This document shows positions 50,177 through 59,665 of a stretch of 64,000 nt of DNA, one piece after another. Each line of letters starts with the position of its first letter. Within the stretch, counting starts at the first letter, position 1. The position numbers were made by a program, and so were the translations under genes. The notes beneath the pieces were generated by a model. That model worked only from the letters and a program-made list of their open reading frames with translations, searched no databases and was not told the DNA's origin. Source of the stretch: Halovenus aranensis. GTDB lineage: Archaea; Halobacteriota; Halobacteria; Halobacteriales; Haloarculaceae. The stretch covers positions 124,001 through 188,000 of the forward strand of contig NZ_FNFC01000001.1 in assembly GCF_900100385.1 (NCBI RefSeq), read 5' to 3'.

Positions 50177-52848
50177 CCCGACTCTTCGATGTTGATAGCC
50201 GGACGACCAGGTGTGGCTTTCCTCGCCAGCTCTTCGGGCGCGTCATCGGAGCCGTAGACGGCGATGTCGGCGTCGAACTCTCGCTCGATGAGCCACGTCG
50301 CCCGGTCGAGTGCTGCTGTCTCCTCCGCGGGCGGGAGCTGGTCGTCGAAGTGTTCCTGCCCGATGAACTCCTTCGCGAAGTCGGCGGCGGCCTCGCCGTG
50401 CTGTCGGAGGTCGTCGTCGCTCATCACCGCACCGACCACGTCGCCGTCTGCCTGCTCGGCGAGTTCACGGACGCGGTGTTTCCACGCCGGCGCGACAGCA
50501 ATCTCGATTCGGGCCGGGTCGGCGATATCCGCCACGTCGATGATGTCGCGGATGTCCTCGCGGGTGTTCTCGACCAGTCGGCGCTCGACTCCGTAGCCGT
50601 CCGGCTTGTCAGCGTCGGGCCAGTCGGCTTCTGCCACCAGCCCGTCGCCGCCGAGTAGCTCCCACAGCTCCTCGGCGATGTGGGGCGCGACCGGCGCAAG
50701 CAGGCGCGTCACCGTCGACAGCCCGTCGTCGAGGATGTCTTCGCTCGGCTCGGTGGTGTCGACGTACCGTCGCAGCAGCGACACCAGGTCACGGACCGCC
50801 TGGAGCGCGTGGTTGAAGCGGAATCGCTCGAATTCCGCGGTGGCCATCGCGGCTGTCGCGCGAATCTTGCGGTCGAGATAGTCCTCGACGGTGCCACCCT
50901 CCCCGGTCTCGATATCGCCCGCGGCGAAATCGGCCGTGAGACCGTAGACGTTCTGCAGGAAGTCGTGGGCGGACTGTGCGCCTTCGGCGGTCCAGTCGAA
51001 GTCCTTCTCTGGCTGGGCGGCGTCGAGCATGAACAGCCGACCCGTGTCCGCGCCGTAGTTCTCGACGAACGGACGCGGCGAGACGACGTTGCCACTGGAA
51101 GAACTCATCGCGGCACCCTCTTTGCGGACCATCCCCTGGGTCAACAGGTTCTCGAAGGGCTCGCGTAGCCCGTTCAGCATGTCGAGGTCGTCGAGCACTT
51201 TGGTGAAAAACCGCGAGTAGATGAGATGCATCGTCGCGTGCTCGATGCCGCCGACGTACTGGTCGACGGGCAGCCAATCGCTTCCCTGCCCGGTGTCGAA
51301 GGGAGCGTCGTCGAGGTCTGGCGAGACGTATCGCAGGAAGTACCACGACGAGTCGACGAACGTGTCCATCGTGTCGGTCTCGCGCTCTGCCGGGCCGCCA
51401 CAGTCCGGACAGGTCGTCTGTTTCCACTCCTCGGCGGCGTCTAAGGGGTTCCCCGTCGTCTGGACGAACTCGGGCAACTCGACCGGCAGATTCTCCTCGG
51501 GAACCGGGACGTAGCCACAGTCTGGACACTCGACGAAGGGAATCGGCGTTCCCCAGTAGCGCTGTCGTGAGATACACCAGTCGCGCAGGCTGTGTGCGGT
51601 CCGGAACTCGCCGTCGAAGACCTCGACGAACCGCTCGCGGGCTTCCTCGCTCGACAGCCCGTCGTACTCGCCGCTGTTGACGAGGACGCCGTCCTCAGTG
51701 TAGGCCTGTTCCTCGACGTCGATGTCCGTGGGGTCGGCCGCGGCGTCCTCGGCCGGTTCGACGACCTGTTCGATTGGGATATCGTGTTCGCGTGCGAACG
51801 CGTGGTCGCGGTCGTCGTGAGCGGGCACCGCATAGAGTGCACCGGTCCCGATATCTTCGAGCACGTAGTCGGCGACGTAGACCGGAATCTCCTCACCAGT
51901 CGCCGGGTTCCTGGCGTACTCGCCGGTGAAGACGCCCGAGGTCTCGTCTACCTCCTCGTCGTCGGCCGCTTCGACGCGGCGGATGTAGTCGGCCACGTCG
52001 TCGTTGGTCTCGGCAATCTGCTGGGCCACCTCGTGGCCCGGTGAGAGCGCGAAGAAGGTCGCCCCGTAGATGGTATCGAGGCGCGTCGTGAAAATGTCGA
52101 CGCTGTCGCCGGTCGTCACGTCGAAGGAGACAGACGCACCCTCCTGTTTGCCGATCCAGTTGCGCTGCATCTCCCGGACGTTGTCGGGCCAGCCGTCCAT
52201 CTCGTCGAGGGAGTCGTACAGTTCCTCGGCGTAGTCGGTCGTGGTGAAAAACCACTGGTCCATGTCCCGTCGTTCGATTGGCGTGTCACACCGCCAGCAC
52301 TCCTCGTTGTCTCCCTTGACGTTCTCGTCGGCCAGCACCGTCTCGCAGTCGGGACACCAGTTGAGCTCGGCGGTCTGGCGCTCGACGATATCCTCCTCGT
52401 AGAACTGCTGGAAAAACCACTGGTTCCACTGGAAGTACTCTGGCTCGCAGGTCGTGACCTCGCGGTCCCAGTCGAAGCCGAGTCCCATCAGCTCCATCTG
52501 GTCTTTCATGTTGGCGATACAATCCATTGTCCACCCGCGTGGGTCGACATCCCGCTCGTTGGCGGCGTTTTCGGCCGGCAGGCCAAACGAGTCCCATCCC
52601 ATCGGGTGGAGTACAGACTCACCCTGCATCCGCTTGAAGCGGGCATATGCGTCCGTTATCGCGTAGTTTCGGACGTGGCCCATGTGCATCTCTCCCGATG
52701 GGTAGGGAAACATCGCCAGCACGTACTCGGGGTCCTCGGCGTCGTCTTCGATGCGAAACACCTCTTGGTCGTCCCACGCCTGCTGCCACTTTGGCTCGAT
52801 TGCCGTGTGGTCGAAGCGGCCGTCGTCTGTCTCCTCAGGTTCGCTCAT
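50173..52848 (-). CDS. leuS: Leucyl-tRNA synthetase
   Basis: An 891-residue class Ia synthetase of bacterial-like length, with the editing CP1 insertion. HIGH is 'YPSGEMHMGHVRNY' (about 51-64), the KMSKS loop is 'AAMSSSSGNVVSP', and a Zn ribbon is present ('ECPDCGYV', 'TTCPDCGG'). A second CxxC pair ('NWCPDCETVL', 'ECWRCDTP') lies in the zinc domain. It overlaps the end of the convergent cbiA gene by 4 bp. The lysine of KMSKS is replaced by Ser in the last positions, as in many haloarchaeal sequences. Confidence 0.97.
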   Translation of the reverse strand: MSEPEETDDGRFDHTAIEPKWQQAWDDQEVFRIEDDAEDPEYVLAMFPYPSGEMHMGHVRNYAITDAYARFKRMQGESVLHPMGWDSFGLPAENAANERDVDPRGWTMDCIANMKDQMELMGLGFDWDREVTTCEPEYFQWNQWFFQQFYEEDIVERQTAELNWCPDCETVLADENVKGDNEECWRCDTPIERRDMDQWFFTTTDYAEELYDSLDEMDGWPDNVREMQRNWIGKQEGASVSFDVTTGDSVDIFTTRLDTIYGATFFALSPGHEVAQQIAETNDDVADYIRRVEAADDEEVDETSGVFTGEYARNPATGEEIPVYVADYVLEDIGTGALYAVPAHDDRDHAFAREHDIPIEQVVEPAEDAAADPTDIDVEEQAYTEDGVLVNSGEYDGLSSEEARERFVEVFDGEFRTAHSLRDWCISRQRYWGTPIPFVECPDCGYVPVPEENLPVELPEFVQTTGNPLDAAEEWKQTTCPDCGGPAERETDTMDTFVDSSWYFLRYVSPDLDDAPFDTGQGSDWLPVDQYVGGIEHATMHLIYSRFFTKVLDDLDMLNGLREPFENLLTQGMVRKEGAAMSSSSGNVVSPRPFVENYGADTGRLFMLDAAQPEKDFDWTAEGAQSAHDFLQNVYGLTADFAAGDIETGEGGTVEDYLDRKIRATAAMATAEFERFRFNHALQAVRDLVSLLRRYVDTTEPSEDILDDGLSTVTRLLAPVAPHIAEELWELLGGDGLVAEADWPDADKPDGYGVERRLVENTREDIRDIIDVADIADPARIEIAVAPAWKHRVRELAEQADGDVVGAVMSDDDLRQHGEAAADFAKEFIGQEHFDDQLPPAEETAALDRATWLIEREFDADIAVYGSDDAPEELARKATPGRPAINIEESG

Positions 52849-52913
52849 ATACCTTGGTGTGAGGCCGACGGTGCTATACCTTTTTCTTTGGTGTGTGGAC
52901 TACCTCCACGAGA

Positions 52914-54560
52914 CTATCGCTCGCGACGTAGCCGGTCGACGACGAACTCACGGTCGAGTTTGCCGAGGAACGTTCCAAGCTGTGGACCCTCGTCGTCGTC
53001 GAAAAACAGGCGGTATCCGGCGCTGAAGAACGCACCCATATCGATGTCGTGACGCTTTGCCGTCTCGTAAATCTCGGACTGGATGGCCTCGCCGTCGTGA
53101 CCCTCGGCGACGAAGTCGGCGAGTTCGTCGAGTGCCGCTGTCGTCTCGTCGTCGAAGTCTACGTCTGGCATCTCTCCGCGCTTGAGCTCGTAATCGAACT
53201 CGTTGCCGGTTCGGCGCGCCCAGTTGCGGGCGCGCTCGACGCGGCCCAGCGCGCCCTCGACGGCCCACGCTGGGGTGTCGTCGGTGATATGGCCCTGCTT
53301 GCGGGCAATCTCCTCACGGAGTTGCTCGTCGTTTGTCATCCCGAGCACGGCCGCGAAGGTGTACGGAATCCGGACCCGGTCTTCCTGTATCTCGTCGACG
53401 ACGAACGGATACGCCTGCTCGACGAACGCGTGCTCGCTGTCAATTGTCCCCTGCTCGCCAAAATAGGTCGCTTCGAAGCGGTCGAACTCGTCGACGAGCT
53501 GGTCGATACTCTCGATGCTGAAATCGCGCTGTTTGAGTGGTTCCTTGACGAAGAAATATCGGAGTACCTCAGGCTCGAGCAGGTCGAGAACCTCGTCGAC
53601 TCGGACCACGTGACCGCTGGACGACGACAGGGCCTCGCCGTCGAGCGTGAACCACTCGTACACCATCGGAACGGGCGGTTCGACGTCGACAACGTCCCGG
53701 GCAACGTCGACCCCACTGGGCCAGGACCCCTCGGCGTGGTCCTTGCCGAAGGGTTCGAAGTCTACGTCGAGCACCTTCCACTGTGCAGGCCACTCGAAGC
53801 GCCACGGGAGCTTCCCCTCTCGGATGGTGACGGTCCCCTCGTGTCCACAGCCAGCAATCGTTTCGTCGCCTGTTTCGATGTCCGTACAGGCGTAGCTGAC
53901 TTCGTCGGCATCCAGGTCGAGGCCGGTAATCGCCTCCGTCAGCTGACCGCAGCTCTGACAGATGGCAAAGAACGGAACGTACTCCTCGTCTATCTTGTCT
54001 TGATGTGCGGAGAGCACGTCTCGGGCGGTCTCTTGGTTTGCGAGAACGTGTCGAATCACGTCGTCGAAGGCACCTGACTCGTAGAGTTCGGTGTTTGAGA
54101 CGAACTCGACCTCGATGCCGAGTTCTTCGACGCTCTGACGGAGCAACTCGGTGAAGTGGTCGCCGTAGGAGTCACTGGCACCGAATGGGTCCGGGATGTC
54201 TGTGTAGGGACGCCCGAGATTCCGGCCGAGCGCGCCAGCGTCAACCTCACCGAGGCCGACGATATTACCCTCCAGGTCCGCAAGCTGGCGAGGAAGCTTC
54301 CGGAGCCGGTCACGGTCGTCGGCGGTGAATACCTGCCGGACCTCGTGACCACGGTCCCTGAGCACCGCCGCGACGTAGTACGACCGGAGTATCTCGTTGA
54401 CGTGGCCGATGTGGGGAATCCCCGAGGGCGAGACACCGCCCTTGATGACGATTGGTTCTTCGGGCTCACGGGCCTCGATAGCGTCGGCGACGGCGTCGGC
54501 CCAGAACGCTCGGTCGCTGTCGGCCAGTACCTCGTAGGGGTCGATGTCTGACGCGGTCAT
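52914..54560 (-). CDS. lysS: Class I lysyl-tRNA synthetase
   Basis: A 548-residue class I LysRS, the archaeal type unrelated to the bacterial class II enzyme. HIGH is 'SPSGIPHIGHVNE' (about 45-57) and the KMSKS-like loop is 'GEALSSSSGHVV'. Four Cys-containing zinc-like sites are at 'CQSCGQ' and 'CGHEG'. It ends 65 nt after the start of leuS upstream, so the two aminoacyl-tRNA synthetase genes are neighbours with leuS downstream. Essential for charging tRNA-Lys. Confidence 0.97.
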   Translation of the reverse strand: MTASDIDPYEVLADSDRAFWADAVADAIEAREPEEPIVIKGGVSPSGIPHIGHVNEILRSYYVAAVLRDRGHEVRQVFTADDRDRLRKLPRQLADLEGNIVGLGEVDAGALGRNLGRPYTDIPDPFGASDSYGDHFTELLRQSVEELGIEVEFVSNTELYESGAFDDVIRHVLANQETARDVLSAHQDKIDEEYVPFFAICQSCGQLTEAITGLDLDADEVSYACTDIETGDETIAGCGHEGTVTIREGKLPWRFEWPAQWKVLDVDFEPFGKDHAEGSWPSGVDVARDVVDVEPPVPMVYEWFTLDGEALSSSSGHVVRVDEVLDLLEPEVLRYFFVKEPLKQRDFSIESIDQLVDEFDRFEATYFGEQGTIDSEHAFVEQAYPFVVDEIQEDRVRIPYTFAAVLGMTNDEQLREEIARKQGHITDDTPAWAVEGALGRVERARNWARRTGNEFDYELKRGEMPDVDFDDETTAALDELADFVAEGHDGEAIQSEIYETAKRHDIDMGAFFSAGYRLFFDDDEGPQLGTFLGKLDREFVVDRLRRER

Positions 54561-54566
54561 GGCTAG

Positions 54567-55253
54567 TCACTTCGTCTCCGGAACGATATCAGTTCCCTCG
54601 TGGTCTCCGTCGACAGCCGACGCGAGATGTTCGGGCTCGGTCCCGTCGATAACGACCGCTTCCAGTCCGGAGCGTTCGAGCAGTTTCGTCGCCAGCAGGT
54701 CCACCGGAGCGTTGCTCCCGGCTTTGATGTCGATGTCCGATACCACGTCCACCAGTTCCGAGGCGGATAGACTGTCGAATTTCGTTGCCCCAGGGTCTTC
54801 GCTGGGGTCGGCGTCGTAGACGCCGGGAACACTTGTGGCGTACACGAGCAGGTCCGCGTCGATGTACTCTGCGAGCGCGGTTCCGACCGCATCGGTCGTG
54901 TGTCCGGCGACTGTTCCGCCCATGACTGGAATATCGCCCCGACGGAACGCCTCGTGTGCCGTCTCGTGGTCGGTCGGCGGTGTCGGTGCGGCGCGGTCGT
55001 CGAGCGCGGCGATAAGCAATCGCGCGTTCAGCCGCGTTACCGCGATACCCAGGTTGTCAAGCTCTATCTCGTTGGCTCCCAGGTCTCTGGCCGCCCCGAT
55101 GTAGTCACGCGCTGTCGGTCCCCCACCGACGACGATTCCCAACTCGTGTCCGTCATCGGCAAGGTGTTCGATGACGCGTGCGTACGCACCGACCCGGTCG
55201 GAGCCGACTGACGGCGCGAGGACACTCCCACCGATGGAGACAACTACTTTCAT
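54567..55253 (-). CDS. pyrH: UMP kinase
   Basis: A 228-residue amino-acid-kinase-family protein converting UMP to UDP. It has the N-terminal Lys 'MKVVVSIGGSVLAP', 'VGGGPTARDYIGAARDLGANE', and the ATP-binding region 'ATSVPGVYDADPSEDPGATKF' (the first 20 residues only). The 228-residue length is that of archaeal UMP kinases. The ATG at 55253 leaves a 6 nt gap to lysS and matches a TATA-like 'cttaag' at about 55278-55285, so pyrH and lysS are probably cotranscribed. Confidence 0.95.
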   Translation of the reverse strand: MKVVVSIGGSVLAPSVGSDRVGAYARVIEHLADDGHELGIVVGGGPTARDYIGAARDLGANEIELDNLGIAVTRLNARLLIAALDDRAAPTPPTDHETAHEAFRRGDIPVMGGTVAGHTTDAVGTALAEYIDADLLVYATSVPGVYDADPSEDPGATKFDSLSASELVDVVSDIDIKAGSNAPVDLLATKLLERSGLEAVVIDGTEPEHLASAVDGDHEGTDIVPETK

Positions 55254-55589
55254 TGCTTCGCCGTAACTTCGATTCACTCTTAAGCGTTGTCAAGCCAGTC
55301 CCGGTCTCGCGAGCTGCCTTGCGCGAACTGTGGCGCTGTCTGGAGTAGCCGGCAATATTATTTTACTTTTCCCGGTCTTGTTCTTTGTATTCGTGGTTAT
55401 GTGGCTGATATTTAGTAATCGGTCCGACTCGACAGTAACATCTCAAAGGCGGTTATAAAACGTCTAAACATATTTGAGCACGTTGTAAATTCACTTCAAC
55501 TCGTGTACTGGGCTGAAAGTAACCGAACCATCCCAAACGTTCCTTCCTTTATATGTTCTTCCCGTGGATAGATAGAAACAGAGGTAACA
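55254..55589. other. Noncoding interval upstream of pyrH and the 81-residue protein gene
   Basis: 336 nt without a gene I can support. It contains the pyrH TATA on the minus side (about 55278-55285), an AT-rich stretch at 55353-55375, and the TATA at 55548-55554 on the plus side. I see no tRNA, RNA motif or repeat. Confidence 0.6.
55548..55554 (+). promoter_or_regulatory. TATA box of the 81-residue protein gene
   Basis: TTTATAT lies about 39 nt upstream of the ATG at 55590; leader about 12 nt containing AGAGGTAA. Confidence 0.6.
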
Positions 55590-55835
55590 ATGAGCGCTAC
55601 CACGCCCTCCCAAAACGACACTCGCTCGAAAGAGGAACGGCTCCGCACATTCCTGAGGCGGAAGGCCTCGGACGGCGAGGTCTATTTCAAAAGCAAGTTC
55701 ATCGCGGACGAGGTAAATCTCTCACCCAAGGAGATTGGCGCCCTGATGGTCAAACTCAAAGATTCGACCACCGAGCTCGAAATCGAGAAGTGGTCGTACA
55801 CGAGCGCGACGACGTGGCGCGTCGAGCCCTCCTGA
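55590..55835 (+). CDS. Conserved haloarchaeal winged-helix-like small protein
   Basis: An 81-residue soluble protein. Residues about 14-75 are compatible with a winged helix: 'EERLRTFLRRKASDGEVYFKSKFIADEVNLSPKEIGALMVKLKD' (shown in part) followed by a beta wing 'LEIEKWSYTSATTWRV'. A clear TATA box and a purine-rich leader precede it, suggesting high expression. Conserved haloarchaeal type; the function is unknown to me. Confidence 0.82.
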   Translation: MSATTPSQNDTRSKEERLRTFLRRKASDGEVYFKSKFIADEVNLSPKEIGALMVKLKDSTTELEIEKWSYTSATTWRVEPS

Positions 55836-55901
55836 CGCCCGCAAGCGGCCGCCCGTCGTCCCAGCCGTGCTTTTATTTCGACACGTCACATAGCGTGGTT
55901 G

Positions 55902-57065
55902 ATGACCGGCAGCCGGGACGCCGATAGGCCGCCCAGCCCCGACGAGTTCAGCGGTGTCTTCGATGTCTACGAAGTCCGCCGCGATGAGGATGCCATTCTC
56001 TACGTTGGCCAGCCGCTGGCCAACGGTGACGAACTCGAACGACAGCTCTGGCAGACGTTCGACGCCAGAGGGTACGAGATTCGACTCCAGCAGGGGTACC
56101 GCGGCAGTGAGGACGTACACCTCTCACGGGGCGAGTACGTTCTCGTGGCGAGGCCATCGTCGACATCCGGTGGTTTCCCGCGGACGAACGTGATTCTGTT
56201 TTTCCTCACAATCGCCTCGACGCTTCTTGCGGGGTCGGTCTTCTGGTACCAGATACCAGTCACTGAACAGCCATTACGGATGCTCGAAGCCTGGCCCTTC
56301 GTCGTCGCCATCATGGGCGTTCTCGGCGTTCACGAACTCGGCCACTACGTCATGAGTCGGTATCACGGGGTCGACGCGACCCTGCCCTACTTCATCCCGG
56401 TCCCGACCGTTATCGGGTCGCTGGGAGCGGTTATCCGCATCAAAGGTCGTATTCCCGACCGCAAGGCGCTGTTCGACATCGGCGTTGCGGGCCCGCTTGC
56501 GGGGCTCGTCGCAACTGTCGTCGTGACTGCGGTCGGGCTCCATCTCGACCCGCTCGCGGTTCAGGAGCCGGCCGGCTCGGCGGCATCTGGCGAACAGCCG
56601 GTGGTGTTGTTCAACCATCCGCCGCTGCTTGAACTGATTGCCACGCTCGTCGGTGCCGGCGGCCAAGTCGAGGATGGTGTCGTCCACCCGGTCGTCTTCG
56701 GCGGTTGGGTTGGGATGTTGGTGACATTGCTCAACATGCTTCCTGTCGGCCAACTCGACGGCGGGCACATCATCCGAGCCATGTTCGGCGACCGACAGCG
56801 CTATATCGCGACACTCGTCCCCGGCGCGCTGTTTACACTTGCGCTCTACGTGTTCCTCACCTCCGGCTGGCAGTCGATGACAATCTGGATACTCTGGGGT
56901 ATCTTCGCCATCGGACTCGCGTACAGTGGCCCGGCCAGACCGATTGACGACAGCGCACTCGACCGCAAGCGCATCGTCCTCGGTATCGTGACGTTCGTCC
57001 TCGCGGCGCTGTGTTTCACGCCCATCCCGGTCGAAATCGTCGAGGCGGCCGAACTCGCCGGCTAA
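55902..57065 (+). CDS. Site-2-protease family membrane metalloprotease (M50)
   Basis: A 387-residue intramembrane zinc protease. The zinc motif HExxH is 'GVHELGHYVMSRYHG' (about residues 144-158) and the third ligand is in 'NMLPVGQLDGGHIIRAMFG'. An N-terminal soluble domain of about 95 residues precedes the first helix. Six or so helices are predicted. ATG 55902 is preferred to the TTG at 55899. The role is regulated intramembrane proteolysis or membrane quality control; no PDZ domain is present. Confidence 0.92.
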   Translation: MTGSRDADRPPSPDEFSGVFDVYEVRRDEDAILYVGQPLANGDELERQLWQTFDARGYEIRLQQGYRGSEDVHLSRGEYVLVARPSSTSGGFPRTNVILFFLTIASTLLAGSVFWYQIPVTEQPLRMLEAWPFVVAIMGVLGVHELGHYVMSRYHGVDATLPYFIPVPTVIGSLGAVIRIKGRIPDRKALFDIGVAGPLAGLVATVVVTAVGLHLDPLAVQEPAGSAASGEQPVVLFNHPPLLELIATLVGAGGQVEDGVVHPVVFGGWVGMLVTLLNMLPVGQLDGGHIIRAMFGDRQRYIATLVPGALFTLALYVFLTSGWQSMTIWILWGIFAIGLAYSGPARPIDDSALDRKRIVLGIVTFVLAALCFTPIPVEIVEAAELAG

Positions 57066-57068
57066 CGT

Positions 57069-57935
57069 TCAGTGTGAGTAGCCGCGGTTTGCAAGCTCCT
57101 GGCCGTCGAGCGTGACGCCGCGTTCAGTAACTGTCCCGATGCATGTCAGGGGGACCGCGAGTTCGTCTATCATCTCACTGACGGCCGCTTCGGGGAGCGT
57201 ACACACCAACTCGAAATCCTCGCCGAAAAACAGCCCGCGCTCGCGACGCTCCTCGGGGCCGTCGGCCACCTCGTCGATACGGTCGTCGAACGGCAGGGGT
57301 GACTCGATGGCAAACCCACAGTCGCTCGCAGTCGCAAGCTGGTGGAGTGAGCGTGCTAGCCCGTCGCTGCTATCTATCATTGCCGTCGCTGTCTCTCCGA
57401 GCGCGATACCGGCGTATGTCCGAGGTTCGAACCGGAACAGCTCGTTTGCCCGCTCGTGTTCCCCGCGCTCGAAGAAGTCGAGTGCAACGGCGCTTTGGCC
57501 AAGAGTCCCGGTGACACAGACCGCGTCTCCGGGGCTGGCTCCCGTCCGCGGCGTCGGCGTGTCTGCTCGACCGACCGCGGTGGTCGCGACGGTAAACTCC
57601 TCGTGGCCATCGAGGTCACCGCCGACATACTCGCCGCCAACCAGCGAACAGACCGCCTGTGCTCCTTCGACGAACGCGGCGACGTCGTCCCACTCGAAAG
57701 ACGGGGAACCGTACGCCGCGACCGCGGCAACTGGCTCCCCGCCCATCGCTGCAACGTCAGACAGCGACGCGGCGACCGCCCGCCAACCGGCCGTGTACGG
57801 CGTCGTTCCCGGCGGAAAGTCGGTCCGCTCGTGGAGCATGTCCGTCGTGATGACAAGCCCGTCGACCGCGGCTGCGTCGTCGCCGCCGGCGGGAACGACC
57901 TCGGCGAGCCGTCCGAGTGCCTCCAGTTCGTCCAT
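57069..57935 (-). CDS. thiL: Thiamine-monophosphate kinase
   Basis: A 288-residue AIRS-fold kinase phosphorylating TMP to thiamine pyrophosphate. Signature segments are 'PAGGDDAAAVDGLVITTDM' (near residue 15-33), 'SLSDVAAMGGEPVA', 'GDAVCVTGTLGQSA', 'AMIDSSDGLARSL' and 'GEDFELVCTLP'. The N terminus is about 30 residues shorter than the bacterial enzyme (no long dimerisation helix). It converges on the M50 protease (3 nt apart). Confidence 0.94.
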   Translation of the reverse strand: MDELEALGRLAEVVPAGGDDAAAVDGLVITTDMLHERTDFPPGTTPYTAGWRAVAASLSDVAAMGGEPVAAVAAYGSPSFEWDDVAAFVEGAQAVCSLVGGEYVGGDLDGHEEFTVATTAVGRADTPTPRTGASPGDAVCVTGTLGQSAVALDFFERGEHERANELFRFEPRTYAGIALGETATAMIDSSDGLARSLHQLATASDCGFAIESPLPFDDRIDEVADGPEERRERGLFFGEDFELVCTLPEAAVSEMIDELAVPLTCIGTVTERGVTLDGQELANRGYSH

Positions 57936-58020
57936 ACCCCCGGTAGCGTCCTCGCCTACAAAACACCGGGCATCTGTTTCGAAAAGAATCCCGGCGTCAG
58001 CGGCCGACCCGGTTCACAAC

Positions 58021-58028
58021 AGTTAAAT
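58021..58028 (+). promoter_or_regulatory. TATA box of rps19e
   Basis: AGTTAAAT is centred 28 nt upstream of the ATG at 58053; leaderless or nearly so. Confidence 0.6.
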
Positions 58029-58052
58029 GACGGCATCGGGAAAACCGTAGCA

Positions 58053-58514
58053 ATGACAAGTCTCTATGACGCGCCTGCGAAAGACGTAATCGAGGAACTC
58101 ACGGAAACCCTGCAAACGGAGTCTGCGCTCGACGAACCGGAGTGGCTCCAGTACACGACGACCGGTGTCGACCGAGAACTGCCGCCCGAACAGGAAGACT
58201 TCTGGGCACGACGTGCCGCGAGCATCCTGCGCAAGGTCGCCATCGACGGCCCGGTCGGCGTCGGAACCCTCGAATCCGAGTACGGTGACGCGAAACAGGG
58301 GACGACGCGCTACCGTGTACGCCCCCGGCAGACGTCCGGTGGCTCGGGTAGCATCATTCGGACGATTCTCCAGCAGCTCGAAGAAGCGGGCTACGTCGAG
58401 GTCGCTGAAGGCGAAGGTCGGGCGGTGACTCCGGATGGCCACAGCCTGCTCGACGAGACTGCTGCCGACGTTCTCGAATCTATCGACAACCCGGATCTAC
58501 AGCGCTACGCCTGA
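58053..58514 (+). CDS. rps19e: 30S ribosomal protein S19e (eS19)
   Basis: A 153-residue winged-helix ribosomal protein. Diagnostic segments are 'MTSLYDAPAKDVIEELTETL', 'EDFWARRAASILRKVAIDGPVGV' (core) and 'RQTSGGSGSIIRTILQQLEEAGYVE' (the basic rRNA-binding helix). The frame continues far upstream, but this ATG matches the TATA position and family N terminus. It stands divergent from thiL. Confidence 0.97.
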   Translation: MTSLYDAPAKDVIEELTETLQTESALDEPEWLQYTTTGVDRELPPEQEDFWARRAASILRKVAIDGPVGVGTLESEYGDAKQGTTRYRVRPRQTSGGSGSIIRTILQQLEEAGYVEVAEGEGRAVTPDGHSLLDETAADVLESIDNPDLQRYA

Positions 58515-59638
58515 GGACTGCTGACTGATTCCTGTATGAGTTCGATTGCATCCTCGACAGCACCGACGTTGGCGAGGTGTTGGACTCCAATCGATGTCTT
58601 GAGTGCCTTCGCTGGGGTGCCACGCACCACCTGTGAGCCGACCTGTGCGACAGTCCCACCGCCGACGGTTACCACCCAGCCAAGCGACTGATAGACGTAT
58701 CGGGACAGGCGTGGTTCGAACCCGCCGACGCCGCCCTCCGCCAGTGCGGTGATGTTTTCGGCTGCAACGGTCGCCTGTCTGACCGCCGTCTGTGCCGTCG
58801 CCGGGACGCGTTTCCCCTCGTCGTCGACGACATTTACCGCGTCGCCCAGACCGAACGTGCGGCGACCGAGACGCAGCGTCGACCGGACCTGTGGTCGCCT
58901 GTCGTCGAGCGCCGCGCCGCCGGTGATACCACCCGTCCAGACGAGCTGGTCGTACTCGATAGCTGGGCCTGTTGCGGTAGTCAACGTCTCCTCGTCGGCA
59001 GCCGTCACGGTCGTCCTGGTCCTGACGTCGACACCGCGGGTTTCGAGTTCCTCGGCGACGGCCTCTTGGAACGACACTGGAAAGCCGGGCGCGACCGTCG
59101 GTTTCTGTTCGAGGAGAACGACCTCCACATCTGCGTCGGCCCTGTCGCGTGCGAGTTCGGCCAGTTCACCGGCTACCTGAACCCCGGAGAGTCCGGCACC
59201 CCCGACGACGACGCGACCACCCGTCTCACAGAGGTCGAGAAACTGCGACCGGATAGCGCGGGCATCCCGTAGCCGCTTCAGCGGTGTCCCGTGAGCGCGG
59301 ACTCCGGAAAGACCGTAGTAGGCCGTCTGTGCGCCGAGACAGAGCGCACCGAGGTCGTACTCTATGCTCCCGTCATCGAGTTCGACACGGCCCTCGTCGT
59401 AGTCGACCGCCTCGACGGTCGCGTGTCGGACGTTGGCCCGCTGGCAACACTCCTCTAACGGAACTTCGAGCTGGGCTTCGATTGTCGGATGGCGGACTGC
59501 GCGGTGGAGCAGGTGCTGGACGAGGTGTGTCTCACGCCCGTCGACGAGCGTCAACTCCACAGACGCCGGGAGCTGTCGCTCCAGCTTTCGTGTCAGCGTG
59601 ACCCCCGCGTACCCGGCACCCAGAACGGCGACGTGCAT
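58505..59638 (-). CDS. NAD(P)/FAD-dependent oxidoreductase (NDH-2-like)
   Basis: A 377-residue two-Rossmann-domain flavoprotein. FAD is bound by 'VAVLGAGYAGVTLTRKL' (GxGxxG at residues 7-12) and 'TFGLGDAVNV'; NAD(P)H by 'VVVGGAGLSGVQVAGELAE'. The overall layout is that of type II NADH dehydrogenases or sulfide:quinone reductases. The two redox Cys of SQR are not obvious. Overlaps the end of rps19e by 10 bp. The quinone partner and donor are not certain. Confidence 0.88.
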   Translation of the reverse strand: MHVAVLGAGYAGVTLTRKLERQLPASVELTLVDGRETHLVQHLLHRAVRHPTIEAQLEVPLEECCQRANVRHATVEAVDYDEGRVELDDGSIEYDLGALCLGAQTAYYGLSGVRAHGTPLKRLRDARAIRSQFLDLCETGGRVVVGGAGLSGVQVAGELAELARDRADADVEVVLLEQKPTVAPGFPVSFQEAVAEELETRGVDVRTRTTVTAADEETLTTATGPAIEYDQLVWTGGITGGAALDDRRPQVRSTLRLGRRTFGLGDAVNVVDDEGKRVPATAQTAVRQATVAAENITALAEGGVGGFEPRLSRYVYQSLGWVVTVGGGTVAQVGSQVVRGTPAKALKTSIGVQHLANVGAVEDAIELIQESVSSPQA

Positions 59639-59665
59639 AGACGACGTTACGACAGGACCGATATA

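Noticed and set aside
53049-54077. 342-residue plus-strand frame inside lysS.
   Set aside because: Antisense shadow of LysRS with no recognisable domain and no promoter or ribosome-binding context.
55254-55589. A hidden small gene or structured RNA in this interval.
   Set aside because: Frames are short and lack start context; AT-rich stretches are explained by the two promoters.
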